DNA of 64,000 nt from JALHNI01 sp044226365 (lineage in GTDB: Bacteria > Acidobacteriota > Terriglobia > Bryobacterales > Bryobacteraceae), in the NCBI GenBank assembly GCA_044226365.1, contig JBGAHE010000007.1, positions 37,515 through 101,514 on the forward strand. The letters are read 5' to 3'. Positions within the stretch are counted from its first letter, which is position 1. Each line of letters begins with the position of its first letter. The notes below the pieces were generated by a model, which ran no database searches, was not told where the DNA came from, and saw only the letters and a program-made list of their open reading frames with translations. The position numbers and the translations under genes were made by a program. This document shows, one piece after another, positions 41,511-50,752 of this stretch.

Positions 41511-43853
41511 ATGAATCGTTACCTGTTGAGTTTTGCCATTACCGGAGCGCTTTGGGGAGCTCAAGCCCCCGCTGGCGCCCCCGCGCAGGCCGCGACGGAC
41601 GAGTTTTCGTCGTCCATTCGCCCCTTCCTCACCCGGAACTGCCAGGGCTGCCATAACCAAAAGAACAAAACGGGCGGCGTGGCCGTGGACCAACTCACCA
41701 GCGCCGCTTCGCTCACCAGCGACGCCGACGTCTGGGAGCATATTCTCCGTAAAGTGAAGACGGGAGAGATGCCTCCCACCGGTTTCCCCAAGCCGGCGCC
41801 CGCCGTCGCCGCTAAATTCACTAAGTGGATTGAAACCGAACTCGACCGGCTGGCCAGCCTGCGACCCGATCCGGGCCGCGTCACGGTACACCGCCTGAAC
41901 CGTACCGAGTACAACAACGCCGTGCGCGACCTGCTCGCCGTCGACTTCACCCCCGCCGACGACTTTCCGGCCGACGACGCCGGCTACGGCTTCGACAATA
42001 TTGCCGATGTCCTCTCCCTGCCGCCCCTCCTCATGGAGAAATACCTGAACGCCGCCGGCAAGGTGTCGCGCCAGGCCCTGGGCATGACAAAGGTCTCGCC
42101 CGCGCTCGACAAGTACATCTCCGACCGCCGCAAGTCGCAAAAGACGCGCATCAGCGACGATCTTCCGTTCGGCTCGCGCGGGGGCCTGATCGTCAAGCAT
42201 CGCTTTCCGGCCGAAGGCGAATACCTGATCCGCATCCGCCTCTCCGGCCAGTTTGACAAGACGATGCCCGCGCCGCAGCTCGACCTGCGGCTCGACGGCG
42301 CCCGCGTCAAGCTGTTTGAAGCGCCCATCAGCATGGAAGAAGAGGAAGAAGAGAAGCGCCGCTTCGAGTTCCGCCTGCCGGTGACCGCCGGCCGCCATGA
42401 GGTGGCTGCTACATTCCTCGAAGAGACCTACAAAACTGAGGACGCGCTGCCCAAGTTCCTGAACGTCGATTTCATCGAGATCGGCGGGCCCTTCAACGCC
42501 AAGCCGAATCCGAATACGCCCAGCCGTCAGCGCATTTTCACTTGCAAGGTGCAGACCGACGCCTGCGCGCAGACGATTCTCACTTCGCTCGCCCGGCGCG
42601 CCTATCGCCGTCCGGTCACGGCGACCGAAACCGCCGCCCTGATGCGCTTCTATCGCATGGGCCGTGCCGACGCCGCCGGCAACTTCGAAGCCGGCATTCA
42701 ACTGGCGCTCAAGTCGATGCTGGTTTCGCCCAACTTCCTGTTCCGCATGGAGCGCGCCGGCACGCCGACGAAAGTGGGCGAAGTGCCCGTGGAGCGCGTC
42801 ACGGACCTCGACCTCGCCTCGCGCCTCTCCTTCTTTCTGTGGAGCAGCATTCCGGACGACGAACTCCTGACGCTCGCCGCGCAGAATAAGCTGCATCAGC
42901 CCGAAACGCTGCGGGCCCAAGTGAAGCGCATGCTGGCCGATAGCCACTCGAAAGCACTGGTCAGCAACTTCGCCGGCCAGTGGCTGCATCTGCGCAACCT
43001 CGCGCAGTGGAAGCCGGACCCCGATAAGTTCCCCGAGTTCGATGCCGAACTCCGCGAGAGCATGGGCCGCGAAACGGAACTGTTCTTCGAAGCCGTGCTG
43101 CGCGAAGACCGCAGCGTCCTCGACTTCCTCGATGGCCCGTTCACCTACCTGAACGAACGGCTCGCCAAGTACTACGGCATCCCCGGCGTAGAAGGCTCGC
43201 GCTTCCGCCGCGTGGCCTTGACCGGGAATCAGCGCAGCGGCCTGCTCACCCAGGCCAGCATCCTGACCATCTCGTCTTACCCGACGCGCACCTCGCCGGT
43301 GATTCGCGGCAAGTGGATTCTCGAGAACTTCCTGGCCGCGCCGCCGCCTCCGCCGCCTCCGAATGTCCCCGAACTGAAGACCGAAGAGATCGGCGCCACA
43401 GCGTCCATGCGGCAGCAGTTGGAACAGCATCGTTCGAATCCCGCGTGCGCTTCGTGCCATGCGCGGATGGACGCGATTGGCTTCTCACTCGAGAACTACG
43501 ACGCCATCGGCCGTTGGCGCACGCACGACGGTAAGTTCGCCATCGATGCGTCCGGGACACTGAATGGCGCGCAGTTGAACGGTGCGGCGGATCTCAAGGC
43601 GCTGCTCCGCGGCCGGCAGGATGAGTTTGTCGGCTGCCTGACAGAAAAGTTGCTGACGTACGCTCTGGGCCGGGGCCTCGAACGCGCCGATAAGCCCGTA
43701 GTACGATCAATTAGTCGAAATTTGGCTCGCGACGACTATCGTTTCTCGAGTCTGATCCTGGGTATTGTCGATAGCTTGCCGTTCCAAATGCGGCGGGCGT
43801 CGACGGTGAGTGCGGTGCCGCCCAAAGCGGTGAAGGTTGCATTAGCGAGGTAG
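41511..43853 (+). CDS. Cytochrome-like DUF1587/1592/1588/1585 protein
   Basis: 780-residue secreted protein of the planctomycete-type multi-DUF family. A signal peptide (1-17, hydrophobic up to ALWGAQ) precedes a cytochrome c-like domain with one haem site CQGCH (44-48). Next come DUF1587 (VTVHRLNRTEYNNAVRDLL), a beta-sandwich (about 210-330), DUF1595 (ILTSLARRAYRRPVTATE), DUF1592 (FFLWSSIPDDELLTLA, NFAGQWLHLRN), DUF1588 (CASCHARMDAIGFSLENYD, a second CxxCH) and DUF1585. The DUF1552 gene starts 2 bases after its stop and is its usual partner. Function of the system is unknown. Confidence 0.92.
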   Translation: MNRYLLSFAITGALWGAQAPAGAPAQAATDEFSSSIRPFLTRNCQGCHNQKNKTGGVAVDQLTSAASLTSDADVWEHILRKVKTGEMPPTGFPKPAPAVAAKFTKWIETELDRLASLRPDPGRVTVHRLNRTEYNNAVRDLLAVDFTPADDFPADDAGYGFDNIADVLSLPPLLMEKYLNAAGKVSRQALGMTKVSPALDKYISDRRKSQKTRISDDLPFGSRGGLIVKHRFPAEGEYLIRIRLSGQFDKTMPAPQLDLRLDGARVKLFEAPISMEEEEEEKRRFEFRLPVTAGRHEVAATFLEETYKTEDALPKFLNVDFIEIGGPFNAKPNPNTPSRQRIFTCKVQTDACAQTILTSLARRAYRRPVTATETAALMRFYRMGRADAAGNFEAGIQLALKSMLVSPNFLFRMERAGTPTKVGEVPVERVTDLDLASRLSFFLWSSIPDDELLTLAAQNKLHQPETLRAQVKRMLADSHSKALVSNFAGQWLHLRNLAQWKPDPDKFPEFDAELRESMGRETELFFEAVLREDRSVLDFLDGPFTYLNERLAKYYGIPGVEGSRFRRVALTGNQRSGLLTQASILTISSYPTRTSPVIRGKWILENFLAAPPPPPPPNVPELKTEEIGATASMRQQLEQHRSNPACASCHARMDAIGFSLENYDAIGRWRTHDGKFAIDASGTLNGAQLNGAADLKALLRGRQDEFVGCLTEKLLTYALGRGLERADKPVVRSISRNLARDDYRFSSLILGIVDSLPFQMRRASTVSAVPPKAVKVALAR

Positions 43854-43854
43854 T

Positions 43855-45228
43855 ATGTTCATCACTCGTAAGTCTCTTGATCGCCGGACCCTGTTGCGCG
43901 GCCTTGGCTTAGGCGTCGCTCTGCCGATGCTCGACGCCATGACGCCGGCGTTTGCGGCCAACAATAAGGTCACCGGCAAAGCCGCCACCCCGGCGCCTCG
44001 CCGCCTGGCGTTCTGCTACGTGCCCAACGGCATCATCATGCCGGCCTGGACGCCCGTCGCCGACGGCAAAGACTATGAGATGACGCGCGTGCTGAAGCCG
44101 CTCGAAGCCTATCGCGAGAAGATGCTCGTGATCTCGGGCTTGGCGCATAAGAACGGCATGGCCTTGGGCGATGGCCCGGGCGACCACGCTCGCGCCGCCG
44201 CTTCGTTCCTCACTGGCGTACATCCCAAGAAGACCGAAGGCGCCGACATCCGCCTTGGACCCTCGGCCGATCAGGTGGCCGCGCAGGCCATCGGCAACCA
44301 GACCCGTTTTGCCTCCCTCGAACTCGGCCTCGAAAGCTCCGGCATGGTCGGCAACTGCGACTCCGGCTACTCCTGCGCTTATTCGAACTCCATCGCCTGG
44401 CGCAGCGAAACCACGCCACTGCCGCCCGAAGTGAATCCGCGCGCCGTGTTTGAACGCCTCTTTGGCGACGGCGAGAACTTCGACCCGAAAACGCGCGCCG
44501 TCATGGCCCGCCAGGACAAGAGCATCCTCGATTTCGTCCGCGGCAGCGTTTCCGAACTGCAGCCCACGCTCGGCGCGCCCGATAAGCGCAAGCTCGACGA
44601 ATACCTCTATTCGATCCGCGAAATCGAACGCCGCATCATCGACGCCGAGAAGCAGGCGGCCGAAGGTGGCCGTGACCTCACGCCCACCATCGACAAGCCG
44701 GCCGGCATCCCCGTCACCTTCGAAGAGCACGCCAAGCTCATGTTCGACCTGCAGGTGGTCGCCATGCGCACCGACCTCACGCGCGTCATGACCCTCATGA
44801 TGGGCCGCGAAGGCTCCAACCGCACCTATCGCTCCATCGGCGTGTCCGAAGCTCACCACGGCCTTTCGCACCATCTGAACGCGCCGGAGAAGATCGAAAA
44901 GATCACCAAAATCAACGTCCTGCACGCGGAACTGTTCGCTTACTTCCTGGGCGAGTTGCAGAAAACGCAGGACGGCGAAGGCACGCTGCTCGACCATTCG
45001 ATCATCGTTTACGGTTCCGGCCTTTCCGACGGCAACCGTCATGACCACCATGACCTGCCCGTGCTGGTGGCCGGCGGCGGCGGCGGCACGCTCAAGGGCG
45101 GCCGTCACATCAAATACGAGTCGAAGACGCCGATGACGAACCTCTATCTCTCGCTGCTGGACCGCATGAGCGTCAAGCCCGAGACGATCGGCGACTCCAC
45201 CGGCCGCGTCGAGCACCTGTCGCTGTAG
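43855..45228 (+). CDS. DUF1552 protein, Tat-exported
   Basis: 457-residue DUF1552 protein with a twin-arginine signal: SLDRRTLLRGLGLGVALP, then MLDAMTPAFA. Typical features are FCYVPNGIIMPAWTP, HARAAASFLTGVHPKKTEG, and YGSGLSDGNRHDHHDLPVL near the C-terminus with clustered His. It is the standard partner of the upstream DUF1592 gene. The His/Asp cluster suggests a metal site as in DUF1501 and alkaline-phosphatase-like proteins, but activity is unproven. Confidence 0.92.
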   Translation: MFITRKSLDRRTLLRGLGLGVALPMLDAMTPAFAANNKVTGKAATPAPRRLAFCYVPNGIIMPAWTPVADGKDYEMTRVLKPLEAYREKMLVISGLAHKNGMALGDGPGDHARAAASFLTGVHPKKTEGADIRLGPSADQVAAQAIGNQTRFASLELGLESSGMVGNCDSGYSCAYSNSIAWRSETTPLPPEVNPRAVFERLFGDGENFDPKTRAVMARQDKSILDFVRGSVSELQPTLGAPDKRKLDEYLYSIREIERRIIDAEKQAAEGGRDLTPTIDKPAGIPVTFEEHAKLMFDLQVVAMRTDLTRVMTLMMGREGSNRTYRSIGVSEAHHGLSHHLNAPEKIEKITKINVLHAELFAYFLGELQKTQDGEGTLLDHSIIVYGSGLSDGNRHDHHDLPVLVAGGGGGTLKGGRHIKYESKTPMTNLYLSLLDRMSVKPETIGDSTGRVEHLSL

Positions 45229-45240
45229 GCGAAGTAGAGC

Positions 45241-46821
45241 CTACTCCGGCAGCCGGAACGTGAACAGCGCCGTGCCCACGGCGATCGCGACGTGCTGCCG
45301 GCCATTCACCAGGTACGTGATGGGCGTGGCAATCACCTGCCCGCCCAGGTACTTGTTCCACAGCAGTTTCCCCGTCCGTGCATCGAGTGCGAAGAAGTGC
45401 CCTTCGCGATTGCCGCTGAAAAGCACGTCCGAAGCCGTGGTGAGCAGCCCGCTCTCGCTCATGTCGCTCATCGGGTAGTCCCAAACCTTCTTGCCCGTCA
45501 CCGGATCAAGCGCTCGCACCGCCGCATAGCCATCCTCGGTGCCGCGCTTCATCATTGGCTCACGCCGCGTGGGAGGCACCGGCGCCTTGACGCCGCCGCC
45601 CGCATACCACTTGCCCTTCTCGTAATCCTGATTCCAGGTGAAGTACGTGCTGTGATAGTTCTCCCACGCCGTCAGATAGAACAATCCCGTTCGCGGACTG
45701 TAGGACGGCGCATACCAGTTCGTCCCGCCTTGCACGCCCGGAAACGTCTTCGTGCCCTGCTTGCTGGGCCCGCGGCCCGGATTCAGCATGGGCCGCCCCT
45801 GATCGTTCAGGCCCGTCGCCCAGTCCAGCTTCACGAACGCCGTGCCCTTCAGGAACTCGCCCGTCGCGCGGTCAAAGACGTAGAAGAAGCCGTTGCGGTT
45901 CGCCCAGTACATGAGCTTGCGCGGCTTGCCCTGCCATTCGCGATCCACCAGGACGGGCGTCTGCACAGCGTCGAAGTCCCATTCGTCGTGCGGCGTGAAC
46001 TGAAAATGCCACTTCAGTTTGCCGGTGTCGGGATCGACGGCGATGACGGAGTCGGCGTATAGGTTGTCGCCGGGGCGCGCCGCGGGATTCCAGTCCGGCC
46101 CCGGATTGCCGGTGCCCCAATAAGTGAGATTCAACTCCGGATCATACGACCCCGTCAGCCAGATCGGCCCGCCGCCATGCTTCCAGCTATCGCCGCCCCA
46201 CGTCTCATGACCCTTCTCACCCGGCCCCGGAATAATCTGGAAACGCCACAGTTCCTTGCCCGTCTTCACGTCGAGCGCGGCCAGAAAGCCGCGAATGCCC
46301 AGTTCGCCGCCCGCCGCGCCCACCAGCACTTTGTCCCGTACCACCATCGGCGCATGCGTAAAGACGTAGCCCTCCTGATGATCGGCGAGCGTCGTCTCCC
46401 ACTTCTTGCGGCCCGTCTTCGCATCGAGCGCCAGCACCTTCGCGTCATGCGTGCCGTGGAAGAGCACGCCATCCTGATAGGCCACGCCGCGGTTGATCTT
46501 GCCGCAGCAGGGATAGGTGACGTCCGGCAGCTTGTGCTCGTAGATCCAGAACGGACGGCCAGTGGCCGGGTCCAGCGCCACCACGTTGTTCGGCGCCTCG
46601 GTGAGGTACATCACGCCGCCAATCACCAGCGGCGTCGTCTCGAACTTCTCGAGCGAACGCGCCTGATAGACCCAGCCCAACTCCAGGCTCTTCGCGTTCG
46701 CCGGCGTCACCTGCGTGAGCTCGCTATAGTGCCAGCTCTTGTGCGACCCGTGATACATGGGCCATTCGCCCGCCGTCTGCCCCCACAGCAACAGCGGACA
46801 CCACCACAGCGCGCGCTTCAT
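45241..46821 (-). CDS. PQQ-dependent alcohol dehydrogenase with lanthanide-type Asp
   Basis: 526-residue periplasmic eight-bladed quinoprotein with a signal peptide (1-16). The adjacent Cys pair (105-106) that forms the PQQ-stacking disulfide is present, as are the predicted metal/PQQ ligands Glu173 and Asn239 and the catalytic Asp282 in HDEWDFD. Asp284, two residues on, is the extra Asp that marks lanthanide-dependent enzymes (XoxF, ExaF, PedH), where calcium enzymes usually carry Ala or Ser. Tryptophan-docking-type repeats (ALDAKTGRKKWE, AVDPDTGKLKWH) are clear. The upstream gene encodes a diheme cytochrome whose stop overlaps this start. Confidence 0.88.
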   Translation of the reverse strand: MKRALWWCPLLLWGQTAGEWPMYHGSHKSWHYSELTQVTPANAKSLELGWVYQARSLEKFETTPLVIGGVMYLTEAPNNVVALDPATGRPFWIYEHKLPDVTYPCCGKINRGVAYQDGVLFHGTHDAKVLALDAKTGRKKWETTLADHQEGYVFTHAPMVVRDKVLVGAAGGELGIRGFLAALDVKTGKELWRFQIIPGPGEKGHETWGGDSWKHGGGPIWLTGSYDPELNLTYWGTGNPGPDWNPAARPGDNLYADSVIAVDPDTGKLKWHFQFTPHDEWDFDAVQTPVLVDREWQGKPRKLMYWANRNGFFYVFDRATGEFLKGTAFVKLDWATGLNDQGRPMLNPGRGPSKQGTKTFPGVQGGTNWYAPSYSPRTGLFYLTAWENYHSTYFTWNQDYEKGKWYAGGGVKAPVPPTRREPMMKRGTEDGYAAVRALDPVTGKKVWDYPMSDMSESGLLTTASDVLFSGNREGHFFALDARTGKLLWNKYLGGQVIATPITYLVNGRQHVAIAVGTALFTFRLPE

Positions 46822-47567
46822 CGCCCACCTCCCGCCAAAAGATACGCCACCAGATCATCCACCTCGGTCTCGGTGAGCTTCATCGCCGGCATTGGCGATG
46901 TCCGCACGATCTCATACGCCGCCAGGTCTTTCTTCATCACCGCCTTCAGACCCTGCGCATCGCGATACTGCACGCTGTAGGTGTCCTCGTTCAGCCGCGT
47001 TCCCGCTAAGTCCACTCCCGCTTTCGTCCGGCCTTTCATGCGGAAATACTGCGGCGGCACGTCCGCCCCGGGCTCGACGATCGACCGGCGAATCTCGCCC
47101 GCCGACTGATACTTGCCAATCTCGGTCAACTCCGGCCCCGCCCCGTCCACATGACAGCGCGCACAGCCTTTCGCCGCGAACAACTCCGCCCCGCGCGCCC
47201 GGTTGCCCTTCCCCGTCGCCGCCTGCTTCCTTCCCGCACTCAGCGAACGGATGTAAGCGAGCGTGGACCATGTCTCGCGCGCGTTCAGCGCAAAAGCCGG
47301 CATCGTGGTGCCCGGCACGCCTTTGTTGATGAGCTGGAACAAGCCTTCATCGGTCGACGCGCGGCGGAAGGCGCCGGTGGTGAAGTCCGGAGTGCCCTGC
47401 CCGCCTTTGCCGTCGCGGCCATGACAGTTCGCACAGGTCGACAGGAAGATGCGCGCCCCATTCTCGCGGTCCGCGGGGGTGTCGAACGGGTTGGTCACCG
47501 TCTGGGAACTTTCCTCCTGGGCCATCAGGGAAAAAATAAGAATCGAGAGAACAAGTGCCAGTCTCAA
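46818..47567 (-). CDS. Diheme c-type cytochrome, partner of PQQ dehydrogenase
   Basis: 249-residue exported cytochrome with a signal peptide (1-16) and two CxxCH sites: CANCH (45-49) and CARCH (135-139). Downstream Met residues in TMPAFALN and a late SPMPAMKLTE can be axial ligands. Its stop overlaps the start of the PQQ dehydrogenase (ATGA), so it most likely takes electrons from that enzyme. It is divergent from the copper-monooxygenase-like gene at 47617. Confidence 0.9.
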   Translation of the reverse strand: MRLALVLSILIFSLMAQEESSQTVTNPFDTPADRENGARIFLSTCANCHGRDGKGGQGTPDFTTGAFRRASTDEGLFQLINKGVPGTTMPAFALNARETWSTLAYIRSLSAGRKQAATGKGNRARGAELFAAKGCARCHVDGAGPELTEIGKYQSAGEIRRSIVEPGADVPPQYFRMKGRTKAGVDLAGTRLNEDTYSVQYRDAQGLKAVMKKDLAAYEIVRTSPMPAMKLTETEVDDLVAYLLAGGGR

Positions 47568-47616
47568 AGCGTATGAGATTGTATAGCGCCGGCGAAACTG
47601 GCGCTACCCTTAAACT

Positions 47617-48894
47617 ATGCGGCTGCCTCTCCTTTTGTTGTTCGCTCCTGCTCTCACCTTTGGGGCCACCCCGAGCCCGACCTTCTACAAAGACGTGTTG
47701 CCGATTCTGCAAAACCGGTGCCAGGGCTGCCATCGCCCGGGCGAAGCCGCTCCGATGTCGTTCCTCACCTACCAGAGCACCCGCCCATATGCCGCCGCCA
47801 TTCGACAGGCTGTGCTCAGCAAAAAGATGCCGCCGTGGGGCGCCGATGGCCTTCACGGCAAGTTCAAAAACGATCCCACGCTCTCCGAAGCCGAAAAGGC
47901 CACCCTCGTCACCTGGGCCGAGGCGAAGGCTCCCGCCGGCCATCCCAAGGACGCTCCCGCACCGCTCAAGTTCATCGAAGGCTGGAATATTGGAAAGCCG
48001 GACGTCGTGGTCGCCATGCCGGAAGCCTACCAAGTTCCCGCCACCGGCACCGTCGAGTACACGCGCTTCATCATGCCCCTCAACTTCACCGAGGACCGCT
48101 GGGTGAGCGCCGCCGAACTCCGGCCCGGCAATCGCGCCGTCGTCCACCACGTCATCGCCTATATCCGCGAGCCCGGCAGCAAGTGGCTGAAGGACGCGCC
48201 GCGCAACGCGCCCATCGTCAAGATCGCCAAGAGCGACGATGGCCCGCGCGCCTGGATCGCCGGCTACGCGCCCGGCGTCCCCGCCCTGCCCGCCGACCCC
48301 GGCCAGGCCATCCGCGTCAAGGCCGGCTCCGACGTCGTCTTTGAGATGCACTACACCACCAACGGGCAAGCCGCGACCGACCTCACCAAGCTCGGCCTCA
48401 TCTTCGCCAAGGAGCAGCCCAAAGAAGTGCTCGCCACCGTCGGCGTCGCCAACAGCAAGTTCACCATTCCCCCCGGCGCGGGCGCCCACGAAGTAAAAGC
48501 CCGCTGGGAAGTGCCCAACGAGATGACGCTGGTGAACCTGACGCCGCACATGCACCTGCGCGGCAGCGCCTTCAAATACGAAGCCGTCTATCCGACCGGC
48601 GAGACTGAAGTGCTGCTGAACGTCCCCCATTACGACTTCAACTGGCAGCACACGTACGTGCTCGCGCAGCCGAAAGTACTCCCCGCCGGCACCGTCATCA
48701 ACTGCACGGCCCTGTTCGACAACTCGCCGAACAACAAGTTCAACCCCGATCCGAAGAGCGAAGTCCGTTGGGGCGATCAGAGCTGGGAAGAGATGATGAT
48801 CGGCTTTGGCACCGTCGCCTACGACGCGAAAGACGTGGACCGCAATATCTTCGCCCCTCGCAAACCCGCGCCGAAGAAGCCTGCGGCCGAATAA
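47617..48894 (+). CDS. Cytochrome-c/copper type II monooxygenase-like protein
   Basis: 425-residue secreted protein with a signal peptide (1-16). A cytochrome-like N-terminal domain has one CQGCH site (35-39) and the MPPWGAD motif near 70 that is typical of this acidobacterial/planctomycete group. The rest is a PHM/ascorbate-dependent monooxygenase-like pair of beta-domains: His residues in VVHHVIAYI (about 175-183), FEMHYTTNG (about 247), LTPHMHLRGS (about 308-317) and the YDFNWQHTYV block are the expected copper-site positions. It may oxidise a small organic compound; the substrate is unknown. Confidence 0.8.
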   Translation: MRLPLLLLFAPALTFGATPSPTFYKDVLPILQNRCQGCHRPGEAAPMSFLTYQSTRPYAAAIRQAVLSKKMPPWGADGLHGKFKNDPTLSEAEKATLVTWAEAKAPAGHPKDAPAPLKFIEGWNIGKPDVVVAMPEAYQVPATGTVEYTRFIMPLNFTEDRWVSAAELRPGNRAVVHHVIAYIREPGSKWLKDAPRNAPIVKIAKSDDGPRAWIAGYAPGVPALPADPGQAIRVKAGSDVVFEMHYTTNGQAATDLTKLGLIFAKEQPKEVLATVGVANSKFTIPPGAGAHEVKARWEVPNEMTLVNLTPHMHLRGSAFKYEAVYPTGETEVLLNVPHYDFNWQHTYVLAQPKVLPAGTVINCTALFDNSPNNKFNPDPKSEVRWGDQSWEEMMIGFGTVAYDAKDVDRNIFAPRKPAPKKPAAE

Positions 48895-48916
48895 GTCACT
48901 CGCGCGTAAATTTTTC

Positions 48917-48946
48917 TTGAGCCTCCTCCGGTACTAGGGGCACAAT
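48917..48946 (+). promoter_or_regulatory. Possible -35/-10 pair
   Basis: TTGAGC (48917-48922) and CACAAT (48941-48946) are separated by 18 bases and lie upstream of the TIGR03437 gene. The -10 element is a poor match, so this is only a suggestion for a vegetative promoter. Confidence 0.3.
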
Positions 48947-48957
48947 GGGAAGTACTC

Positions 48958-49001
48958 GCCGTACCGTATCTTCGGCACGGCTGTCCATTCTCTCGGAGGA
49001 G
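48958..49001 (+). promoter_or_regulatory. 5'UTR hairpin and strong ribosome-binding site
   Basis: An imperfect stem-loop (arms 48958-48966 and 48973-48981, GCCGT-A-CCG with CGG-C-ACGGC, 6-base loop) is followed by GGAGGAG (48995-49001) placed 5 bases before the ATG of the TIGR03437 gene. This Shine-Dalgarno is one of the best in the window; with the hairpin it suggests a stable, highly translated mRNA. Confidence 0.55.
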
Positions 49002-49006
49002 TTTTC

Positions 49007-50752
49007 ATGAAGTTTTCTTCGCTCGCGGCCCTATGTCTGGTCGCAGTCGGCTCAGCTTGGGCTCAACCCCGCGTCACGGGGATCGCCAATGCGGCGAACT
49101 ACACCCCCAATATTGCCCAAGGCTCGATTTTCGTGATCTTTGGTTCGGGCATGGGGCCCACCACCCTGGTTTCCGCCCCGACGTTTCCCCTGCAGACCAA
49201 TCTGTCGGGCACCGCGATTAAGTTCACGCCGGCCAGCGGCTCCGGCCCGGCTACCGACGCTCTCGTCGTGTACACCTCGGCTGGCCAGGTGGCTGGCCTG
49301 CTCCAGTCCACGGTCGCCCCTGGCAACTATAACGTCACCGTCAGCTACAACGGCGCCACGAGCGCTGCGTTCACGGCGACGGTGGTCGCCCGCAACTTCG
49401 GCCTGATCTCGCTCGCTGGCTCCGGCACCGGCCCGGCCGTCATTCAGAACTACGCCGCGTCCGGCGCGGTCACCGTCAACCAGTTCGGCGCTCCGGCCCG
49501 CCCCGGCCAGACGCTGGTGCTCTACGGCATTGGCCTCGGCCCGATCACGGCTCCTGACAATAACCCGCCCGGTCTGCAGGACCTGAAGGGCACCGCCAAT
49601 GTCCGTGTCCTGATCGGCGACCTCACCATCGAGCCCCTCTATGCCGGCCGCGCGCCGGGCATCCCCGGCCTCGACCAGATCAACATCGTCCTGCCGGCGA
49701 ACGTGCCGCTGGGTTGCACCGTGCCTTTGCGCGTGTCGGTGGCCGGCGCGGTTACCGGTTCTTCCACCACGCTCTCGATCGCCCGCGACGGCGAGAACTA
49801 CTGCACCCACCCGATCTATTCGCAGGACTCCCTGCGTCGCCTCGAAGCCGGTGGCAGCCTGACCCTGGGCGCCTTCGCGCTCGCTTCGCAGTCCATCCGC
49901 GTGGAACTGCCGATCATCGGCGCCACCACGCTCAAGAGTGAATCCGTCGGCGGCAGCTTCAGCGCCGTCACCCTGGCGAACATCGCCGACGCCACGGACT
50001 CCAGCACGGCTGGCCTGTTCGTGCAAACCGGCGGCTGCACGGTCTTCAAAGTCCGCGCCGATCAGAATGGCACCGTCGTGGGCGGCAACGCTCGCCTGCT
50101 CGATGCCGGCGCGCAACTCACCCTGAACGGCCCGGGCATCACCAATAAGGCCGTGCCGAAGGCCACCCCCGGCGTCAACAGCTATGCCGCCGTGCTCGGT
50201 GACCCCACCGGTGGCATCACCATCCCCGGCCTGCCCTCGCAGCCCTCCAGCCCCGGCATCTCGGCCGGCAGCTTCACCCTGCGCGGCACCGGCGGTAGCG
50301 AAGTGGGTGCCTTCCAGGCCACGTTGAACGTCCCCACGCCGATCAACTGGACCAACCAGGCCACCCTCGGCGCCAGCCCGATCATCCGCTCGAGCCCCCT
50401 CACCCTGAACTGGACCGGCGGCTCCGCTTCGGACATCGTCACCATCATCGGCAGTTCCGGCGTGCGCGCTGGCGGCACCACGAACAACCCCATCTTCGAC
50501 ACCGTCACGTTCATCTGCACGGCGGCGGGCAACGCGGGCACCTTCACGGTTCCGGCTTCGGTCGTCAGCCAGTTGCCCGCTTCCACGGGCAGCATCACGG
50601 ATCTCTCCGGTGTCGGTATCCTCGGTCTGCAGCAGTCCACGGCCTCGCCCACCAACGGTCGCTTCACGGCGCCCCTGGTGGCCGGCGGCAATGTCGACGC
50701 GGCCATCTTCACCTACGCGATTGGTGGCCTCTCGAACGTCACCTGGCGTTAG
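49007..50752 (+). CDS. Secreted TIGR03437-domain protein, probably highly expressed
   Basis: 581-residue exported protein. A clean signal peptide (1-19, SAWAQ) precedes a TIGR03437-like region (about 20-245; SIFVIFGSGMGP, LVLYGIGLGPI and IPGLDQINIVLP), then a long Ala/Ser/Thr/Gly-rich beta region with only a few Cys. Codon choice is strongly shifted to C-ending codons (GCC, ACC, ATC, CTC) compared with its neighbours, and the ribosome-binding site is excellent. Both point to high expression, as for a surface or extracellular structural protein. Function unknown. Confidence 0.85.
   Translation: MKFSSLAALCLVAVGSAWAQPRVTGIANAANYTPNIAQGSIFVIFGSGMGPTTLVSAPTFPLQTNLSGTAIKFTPASGSGPATDALVVYTSAGQVAGLLQSTVAPGNYNVTVSYNGATSAAFTATVVARNFGLISLAGSGTGPAVIQNYAASGAVTVNQFGAPARPGQTLVLYGIGLGPITAPDNNPPGLQDLKGTANVRVLIGDLTIEPLYAGRAPGIPGLDQINIVLPANVPLGCTVPLRVSVAGAVTGSSTTLSIARDGENYCTHPIYSQDSLRRLEAGGSLTLGAFALASQSIRVELPIIGATTLKSESVGGSFSAVTLANIADATDSSTAGLFVQTGGCTVFKVRADQNGTVVGGNARLLDAGAQLTLNGPGITNKAVPKATPGVNSYAAVLGDPTGGITIPGLPSQPSSPGISAGSFTLRGTGGSEVGAFQATLNVPTPINWTNQATLGASPIIRSSPLTLNWTGGSASDIVTIIGSSGVRAGGTTNNPIFDTVTFICTAAGNAGTFTVPASVVSQLPASTGSITDLSGVGILGLQQSTASPTNGRFTAPLVAGGNVDAAIFTYAIGGLSNVTWR

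Noticed and set aside
41490..43460. Long minus-strand open frame continuing the ankyrin gene for over 600 codons
   Set aside because: It is antisense to the clearly conserved DUF1592 gene and has the low-complexity composition of a GC-rich shadow frame; ankyrin repeats begin only at about 41489.
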